Positions 6,825 to 10,559 of a stretch of DNA of 10,559 nucleotides are shown in pieces. Source of the DNA: Burkholderiales bacterium (lineage in GTDB: Bacteria > Pseudomonadota > Gammaproteobacteria > Burkholderiales > Burkholderiaceae_C); the NCBI GenBank assembly GCA_005789685.1, contig SXXD01000041.1, positions 1 through 10,559 on the forward strand, read 5' to 3'. Each line of letters opens with the position of its first letter. Position 1 is the stretch's first letter. Made by a program: the position numbers and the translations under genes. The notes under the pieces were generated by a model. It had not been told where the DNA came from. It saw only the letters and a program-made list of their open reading frames with translations, and made no database searches.

Positions 6825-7766
6825 ATGAAGCCCACCGCTGTCAGCGCAGATGCGCTGTTTGAAGACCACCGAGGCAAACTCAAGTGGCAGTGGATTGCGG
6901 GCTTGGGTGCCTCAGAGCGCCGATTTGATGAAGTCGCCGTTCGTGCCGCGCGCTCAGGTGCCGACTTGGTGGGCTATTTGAATTACATCCATCCTTACCG
7001 GGTTCAAATTTTGGGTGAACGCGAGGTGTCCTATTTGATGCGAGGCAGCGAAGAGGATTGCTTGAGGCGTGTTTCACGCATCGTCACCTTGGAGCCCCCG
7101 GTGTTGGTCTTGGCCGATGGTCAAACTGCGCCAGATGCCTTGCTTCGAGTGTGTGAGCGCGCGCAAATCCCCATGTTCTCGACGCCCGAGTCGTCGGCTT
7201 TTGTGATTGATGTGCTCAGGGCTTATTTGTCCAAACACTTTGCCGACCGCACCACCATGCACGGTGTGTTCATGGATATTTTGGGTTTGGGTGTCTTGAT
7301 CACGGGCGAGTCAGGCCTCGGTAAGAGCGAGTTGGGTTTGGAGTTGATTTCTCGGGGCAATGGCTTGGTGGCCGATGACGCCGTTGATTTATTTCGCATC
7401 AACCAAACCACCATTGAAGCCCGTTGCCCAGAGTTACTGCAAAACTTGCTCGAGGTCCGCGGCATTGGCCTGCTCGACATTCGCGCTATTTTTGGTGAAA
7501 CCGCGGTTCGTCGGAAAATGCGTTTGAAACTCATTGTGCACTTGGTGCGTCACGAGAACTTTGAGCGTGATTACGAACGCATTCCCACAGAAACGCTCAC
7601 GCAAGATGTGCTGGGCATTCCGGTTCGCAAAGTGGTCATTCAGGTGGTGGCTGGCCGCAACATTGCGGTGCTGGTGGAGGCTGCCGTGCGCAACACCATT
7701 TTGCAAATGCGGGGCATTGACACCTACCAAGATTTCATGGCGGCCCAACGCGCGGCCATGGACTGA
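6825..7766 (+). CDS. hprK: HPr kinase/phosphorylase
   Basis: Bifunctional enzyme that phosphorylates HPr on a serine and removes that phosphate by phosphorolysis. The 313-residue length is normal. The N-terminal domain of about 130 residues is followed by the catalytic domain. HGVFMDI has H146, matching the catalytic histidine of the Gram-positive enzyme. GESGLGKS at 161-168 is the Walker A loop. LVADDAV holds D184-D185. [13 protein letters not shown] at 208-220 is the HprK signature. All key residues are intact, so both activities are expected. In Gram-negatives with an incomplete PTS it works with ptsN and HPr in regulation rather than in sugar uptake. A GAGG ribosome site lies at 6816-6819, five bases before the ATG. 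In many betaproteobacteria rapZ follows hprK; here fur converges on it instead. Confidence 0.95.
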   Translation: MKPTAVSADALFEDHRGKLKWQWIAGLGASERRFDEVAVRAARSGADLVGYLNYIHPYRVQILGEREVSYLMRGSEEDCLRRVSRIVTLEPPVLVLADGQTAPDALLRVCERAQIPMFSTPESSAFVIDVLRAYLSKHFADRTTMHGVFMDILGLGVLITGESGLGKSELGLELISRGNGLVADDAVDLFRINQTTIEARCPELLQNLLEVRGIGLLDIRAIFGETAVRRKMRLKLIVHLVRHENFERDYERIPTETLTQDVLGIPVRKVVIQVVAGRNIAVLVEAAVRNTILQMRGIDTYQDFMAAQRAAMD

Positions 7767-7776
7767 GTGAGCCTGA

Positions 7777-7797
7777 CTTAGCCTGTTGACGGCTTAG
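7777..7797. terminator. Weak hairpin between convergent hprK and fur
   Basis: AGCC (7780-7783) pairs with GGCT (7791-7794), extended by two more pairs after one mismatch, around a seven-base loop. It overlaps the fur stop codon. There is no T-run on either strand, so a function as bidirectional terminator is only a suggestion from its position between convergent genes. Confidence 0.25.
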
Positions 7798-8216
7798 GTT
7801 CGGTTGCGATGGGGGCAGGGGTTTTGGGTGCAGTGAGCGTACAAGCTAAGCGCATGGTCGGCAATCACAAAGCCCTTGGACAAGGCCACATCGTGTTGCC
7901 TTTTTTCAATTTCGGCGTCGTAAAACTCTTCAACTTTGCCGCAGTCTAGGCACACCATGTGGTCATGGTGCTGCCCCTCGTTCAGCTCATACACTGCCTT
8001 GCCACTTTCAAAATGGTTTCGGCTTAAAAGCCCAGCCTGTTCAAACTGGGTGAGGACTCGGTATACCGTGGCCAATCCGATGTCGGCATTGTCATTGAGC
8101 AGGTGCTTGAAAACATCCTCGGCCGTCATGTGCCTTTGCACACCTTTTTGAAAGATTTCCAAAATCTTTTGACGAGGGATGGTGGTTTTCAGCCCGGTGC
8201 TTTTGAGTTCGTCCAT
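7794..8216 (-). CDS. fur: Ferric uptake regulator
   Basis: Dimeric Fe2+-responsive DNA-binding repressor of iron uptake and related genes. The 140-residue product has the N-terminal winged helix ([16 protein letters not shown], then recognition helix region [14 protein letters not shown] at 46-59) and the C-terminal dimer and metal domain. Metal ligands visible are H83-H84-D85-H86, E96-E97, E104 and H121. Two cysteine pairs occur: C89 and C92 in CLDCG, and C129 and C134 near the C-terminus, fitting a structural zinc site. ATYRV-type spacing and length match Fur rather than Zur or PerR, although closely related paralogs cannot be fully excluded. The ATG at 8216 has no clear Shine-Dalgarno. The gene is divergent from bamE, an arrangement known in other proteobacteria (fur with omlA/smpA). 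Confidence 0.94.
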   Translation of the reverse strand: MDELKSTGLKTTIPRQKILEIFQKGVQRHMTAEDVFKHLLNDNADIGLATVYRVLTQFEQAGLLSRNHFESGKAVYELNEGQHHDHMVCLDCGKVEEFYDAEIEKRQHDVALSKGFVIADHALSLYAHCTQNPCPHRNRT

Positions 8217-8303
8217 GTGTTTTCAGTTGCAAATGAATGAGAAGGGCTTTGGTCAAAGGGGCTTCGCCAGAGCCGAATGCTACCGCTACAATGACCCCAT
8301 CAT
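8217..8303. promoter_or_regulatory. Divergent fur/bamE promoter region
   Basis: The 87-base gap must hold both promoters. On the plus strand TACAAT (8287-8292) is a good -10 box, 11 bases before the ATG at 8304, with only a poor -35 (TTCGCC near 8263-8268). On the minus strand TTGACC (8251-8256 read in reverse) is a good -35 for fur, but the -10 in the ATTTGC area is poor. I see no clear 19-bp Fur box; the best stretch near 8229-8243 matches only about half of the palindrome. Confidence 0.4.
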
Positions 8304-8873
8304 ATGGTCTGCCAAGCATCCATGAAAAAACAAATTCTTATTTCTCTGCGTAGCACGCTTTCTTTGGGCGTTGCCGTGCCTTTTTTGCTGGCCCTTTTAA
8401 GTGCCTGCAGTTTGCCTCGACTCAATGTGGCCACGGATGCCGTTTTGTACATCCCTGAGGTGGTTCAAGGCAACTTTGTCTCGCGTGAGCAAAAAGAATT
8501 CCTCAAGCCAGGCATGACTCGCATGCAGGTGCGAGAAGTTCTGGGCACGCCCTTGGTTGCCAGCGTGTTCCACGAGCAGCGCTGGGATTACGTCTTCACC
8601 ATTCGCCGCCAAGGTGTGCCAGTGCAAAGCTTTAGCCTCAGTGCTTGGTTCAAAGGCGATGTACTCGAGCGCGTCACAGGCGACGAGTTGCCTAGCGAAA
8701 CTGAGTTCGTCACCAAATTGGTGGCCAAAAAATCCAGTACCAAAGTGCCAGAGTTAGAAGCCAAAGAAGAAGATTTGCGCAAATTCCCTGTACCCGTTCG
8801 CAAAGCCGACCCAGCCCCAGCAGCCTTGCCATTGCCAAGTTCTTACCCTCCGCTTGAACCAGCCAAGCGCTGA
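8304..8873 (+). CDS. bamE: Outer membrane assembly lipoprotein BamE (SmpA/OmlA)
   Basis: Outer-membrane lipoprotein of the BAM complex, which folds beta-barrel proteins into the outer membrane; it stabilises BamA-BamD. From 8304 the product is 189 residues with a lipoprotein signal ending LLSAC, so C35 is the lipidated residue. From the second ATG at 8322 (MKKQIL) it is 183 residues with C29, an equally good signal peptide. Neither start has a Shine-Dalgarno; 8304 lies 11 bases after a TACAAT box. The BamE domain follows: VVQGNFVS, then the family motif [16 protein letters not shown], then [10 protein letters not shown] and the [18 protein letters not shown] strand. A Pro/Ala/Lys-rich tail of about 45 residues makes it much longer than the 113-residue E. 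coli protein. The TGA stop shares a base with the dapB ATG. Confidence 0.92.
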   Translation: MVCQASMKKQILISLRSTLSLGVAVPFLLALLSACSLPRLNVATDAVLYIPEVVQGNFVSREQKEFLKPGMTRMQVREVLGTPLVASVFHEQRWDYVFTIRRQGVPVQSFSLSAWFKGDVLERVTGDELPSETEFVTKLVAKKSSTKVPELEAKEEDLRKFPVPVRKADPAPAALPLPSSYPPLEPAKR

Positions 8874-9715
8874 TGAATTCCATGACACAAGTCGCATCTT
8901 CAAATTCAGTGCCCTTGCATGCTGTGGCTGTTGCAGGCGCATCTGGCCGCATGGGCCATATGCTCATTGAGGCCATTGCCAATGCCCCAGATTGCCGCCT
9001 CACGGGCGCGCTCGATTTGGCCAGCAGCACGGCTGTCGGTACCGATGCTGGCGCTGCCATGGGCAAAGCCAGTGGCGTCTTGGTCACCGGCGACCTGAAG
9101 CTGGGCTTGCAAAATTCCCAATACCTGATTGATTTCACACGGCCTGAAGGCACCTTGGCGCACTTGAAAATTTGCCAATCCTTGGGCGTTAAGGCGGTCA
9201 TCGGCACCACCGGTTTTTCCGATGCCGAGAAAAACGAAATCAAAGCCATCGCCAAAGACGTGGCCATTGTCATGGCACCCAACATGAGCGTGGGCGTTAA
9301 CGTCACGCTCAAATTGCTTGAAATGGCTGCCAAAGCGCTGGCCACGGGTTATGACATTGAAATCATCGAGGCCCATCACCGCCACAAGGTAGACGCGCCA
9401 TCGGGCACCGCTCTCAAAATGGGCGAGGTCATTGCCGATGCTTTAGGCAGAGATTTGAAAGACTGCGCCGTGTATGCCCGCGAAGGTGTCACGGGCGAGC
9501 GTGACCCTTCCAGCATTGGCTTTGCCACCATCCGCGGCGGCGACATTGTGGGCGACCACACCGTCTTGTTTGCGGGGACCGGCGAACGCATTGAAGTCAC
9601 GCACAAGTCTTCCAGCCGGTCCACCTACGCACAAGGCAGTTTGCGGGCGGTTAGATTTTTAGCGAACCAAAAAACGGGCCTCTTCGACATGTTCGATGTG
9701 CTGTCCTTGAGATAA
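8873..9715 (+). CDS. dapB: 4-hydroxy-tetrahydrodipicolinate reductase
   Basis: NAD(P)H-dependent reductase in the lysine and meso-diaminopimelate pathway, which also feeds peptidoglycan. The 280-residue protein is about ten residues longer than usual at the N-terminus. The nucleotide-binding GASGRMG is at residues 22-28, GTTGF at 111-115 and [10 protein letters not shown] at 135-144. The catalytic stretch [15 protein letters not shown] spans 166-180, with H168, H169 and K172 matching E. coli H159, H160 and K163. All are intact. The start at 8873 overlaps the bamE stop as TGATG, typical of translational coupling, and no separate Shine-Dalgarno is seen. The ATG at 8882, three codons on, is an alternative. 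The gene lies between bamE and an exbB-like gene on the same strand, apparently in one operon. Confidence 0.95.
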   Translation: MNSMTQVASSNSVPLHAVAVAGASGRMGHMLIEAIANAPDCRLTGALDLASSTAVGTDAGAAMGKASGVLVTGDLKLGLQNSQYLIDFTRPEGTLAHLKICQSLGVKAVIGTTGFSDAEKNEIKAIAKDVAIVMAPNMSVGVNVTLKLLEMAAKALATGYDIEIIEAHHRHKVDAPSGTALKMGEVIADALGRDLKDCAVYAREGVTGERDPSSIGFATIRGGDIVGDHTVLFAGTGERIEVTHKSSSRSTYAQGSLRAVRFLANQKTGLFDMFDVLSLR

Positions 9716-9726
9716 AGCCCCAGCCC

Positions 9727-10371
9727 ATGAATTTATTGACCTTTTGGGCAGAAGGTGACTGGGTCACCCGCTTCGTAGCGGTGGCTTTGCTGGCCATGTC
9801 GGTCAGCACTTGGGTGGTCATTTTTTGGAAACTCAATTTGCTGCGTCGCGTGAAATTAGACGTGCCGCAAAGCACGGCCGCTTTTTGGCAGTCCGCTCAA
9901 TTTGAAGAGGCGCATGCCCGCGTTGCGCAATTTGACCGCGATCAATCGGTCACCCCACTTTTGGAGGCCACTTTGTTGCCCTTGGGCGGCACCTTGGCGG
10001 CCGCTGGCGAACGCGAGCATCAACTCACCCGGGTCCTGCGCGACAGTTTGCAAGCCACGGTCAATCGGCTGCAATGGGGCCAATTGTTGTTGGCCACAGT
10101 GGGCGCAATTTCGCCCTTTGTGGGTTTGCTAGGCACCGTGTGGGGCATTTTCAACGCCCTGAGCGGTATGGCTGAGGTGGGCCAAATTACCCTCGACCGA
10201 GTGGCCGGCCCCGTAGGCGAAGCTTTGGTCATGACCGCCGCTGGCCTGGCAGTGGCCATTCCTGCGGTTTTGGCCTACAACGTGCTGGGCCGCACGGTGG
10301 CGCAAATTGAAATTGAGCTAGAGGGTTTTGCACAAGACCTGATGAACTTGCTCACCGGTCGACACAACTAA
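9727..10371 (+). CDS. exbB: MotA/TolQ/ExbB family proton channel subunit
   Basis: Inner-membrane subunit of an ExbBD/TolQR-type motor that uses the proton gradient to energise outer-membrane transport or integrity. The 214-residue protein has one N-terminal helix (about 14-34), a cytoplasmic domain, and two further helices (about 122-143 and 166-188). [20 protein letters not shown] at 122-141 is the family signature. [20 protein letters not shown] carries E165 and T170, spaced as E176 and T181 in E. coli ExbB. The gene starts 11 bases after dapB without a clear Shine-Dalgarno, and an ExbD-like gene follows. The symbol exbB is the usual annotation; a TolQ role cannot be excluded, but no tolA, tolB or pal is seen nearby. 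No tonB is visible in the window. Confidence 0.85.
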   Translation: MNLLTFWAEGDWVTRFVAVALLAMSVSTWVVIFWKLNLLRRVKLDVPQSTAAFWQSAQFEEAHARVAQFDRDQSVTPLLEATLLPLGGTLAAAGEREHQLTRVLRDSLQATVNRLQWGQLLLATVGAISPFVGLLGTVWGIFNALSGMAEVGQITLDRVAGPVGEALVMTAAGLAVAIPAVLAYNVLGRTVAQIEIELEGFAQDLMNLLTGRHN

Positions 10372-10390
10372 CAGGCCAGAAGGCAAAGCC

Positions 10391-10559
10391 ATGCCATTTG
10401 GTCGACTCCCTCGCGCAGCGCAAGCCAAACCCTTCAGTGACATCAATGTCACGCCTTTGGTAGACGTGATGCTGGTGTTGTTGGTTATTTTCATTCTTAC
10501 GGCACCGCTCCTGACCAGCGCCATTCGGCTGGACTTGCCTCAATCCAAAGCCGCTCAAG
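10391..10559 (+). CDS. exbD: ExbD/TolR family biopolymer transporter, 3'-truncated by window edge
   Basis: Partner of the ExbB-like protein, with one membrane helix and a periplasmic domain. Only 56 residues are in the window, against about 135-140 for the family. The conserved membrane entry [18 protein letters not shown] starts at residue 17 and places the essential aspartate at D25, the same number as in E. coli ExbD. The ATG at 10391 has AGAAGG at 10378-10383, seven bases upstream, and follows the exbB stop by 19 bases. The frame is open to the end of the window. The remaining periplasmic domain lies outside. Confidence 0.88.
   Translation, partial: MPFGRLPRAAQAKPFSDINVTPLVDVMLVLLVIFILTAPLLTSAIRLDLPQSKAAQ

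Noticed and set aside
8229-8243. Possible Fur box between fur and bamE
   Set aside because: Only about eight of fourteen palindrome positions match, which is near chance in an AT-rich stretch, so Fur autoregulation cannot be claimed.
8710-9385. Long minus-strand open frames opposite bamE and dapB (8710-9345 and 8906-9385)
   Set aside because: Both are antisense to well-supported genes and their products look like reverse-frame artefacts, with no start signals.

Overview
The window is an ordinary stretch of a Gram-negative chromosome. It most likely comes from a betaproteobacterium of the order Burkholderiales, probably family Comamonadaceae. The reasons are the gene order hpf-ptsN-hprK, fur divergent from bamE, and bamE-dapB-exbB-exbD, the presence of an HPr kinase in a Gram-negative, and the style of the FadD, Hpf and HprK proteins. 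This placement rests on recognising protein sequences and gene order, not on a database search. Coding density is high, all genes look intact, and I see no transposase, integrase, tRNA, rRNA, CRISPR array or phage gene.

Left part (1-4443). The 3' three quarters of a long-chain acyl-CoA synthetase (fadD) runs in from the left edge and overlaps mtnN (MTA/SAH nucleosidase) by 14 bases. mtnN converges on corA (Mg2+ channel) and the two stop regions overlap by 8 bases. corA lies downstream of a patatin-like phospholipase gene on the minus strand. The 186 bases between them hold several nested inverted repeats and look like a structured 5' leader of corA.

Middle part (4444-8216). A divergent MFS exporter gene is followed by a 189-base gap. 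Then come hpf (ribosome hibernation), a strong intrinsic terminator, and a ptsN-hprK pair (nitrogen-type PTS regulation). The ptsN start has a good -10 box only 11 bases upstream and no Shine-Dalgarno sequence, so its mRNA may be almost leaderless. fur converges on hprK.

Right part (8217-10559). fur and bamE (outer-membrane assembly lipoprotein) are divergent over an 87-base gap. bamE is followed by dapB (lysine and diaminopimelate synthesis) with a TGATG stop/start overlap. An ExbB/TolQ-type proton channel subunit follows, and then an ExbD/TolR-type subunit that is cut off by the right edge. Together this right-hand block serves the cell envelope: outer-membrane assembly, a peptidoglycan precursor, and proton-motive-force transduction.

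I found no evidence of a wholly new system. The most interesting signal is the structured corA leader. Next are the genes that seem to start without a Shine-Dalgarno sequence, and the unusual neighbours of the hpf-ptsN-hprK block (no rpoN upstream, no rapZ downstream).
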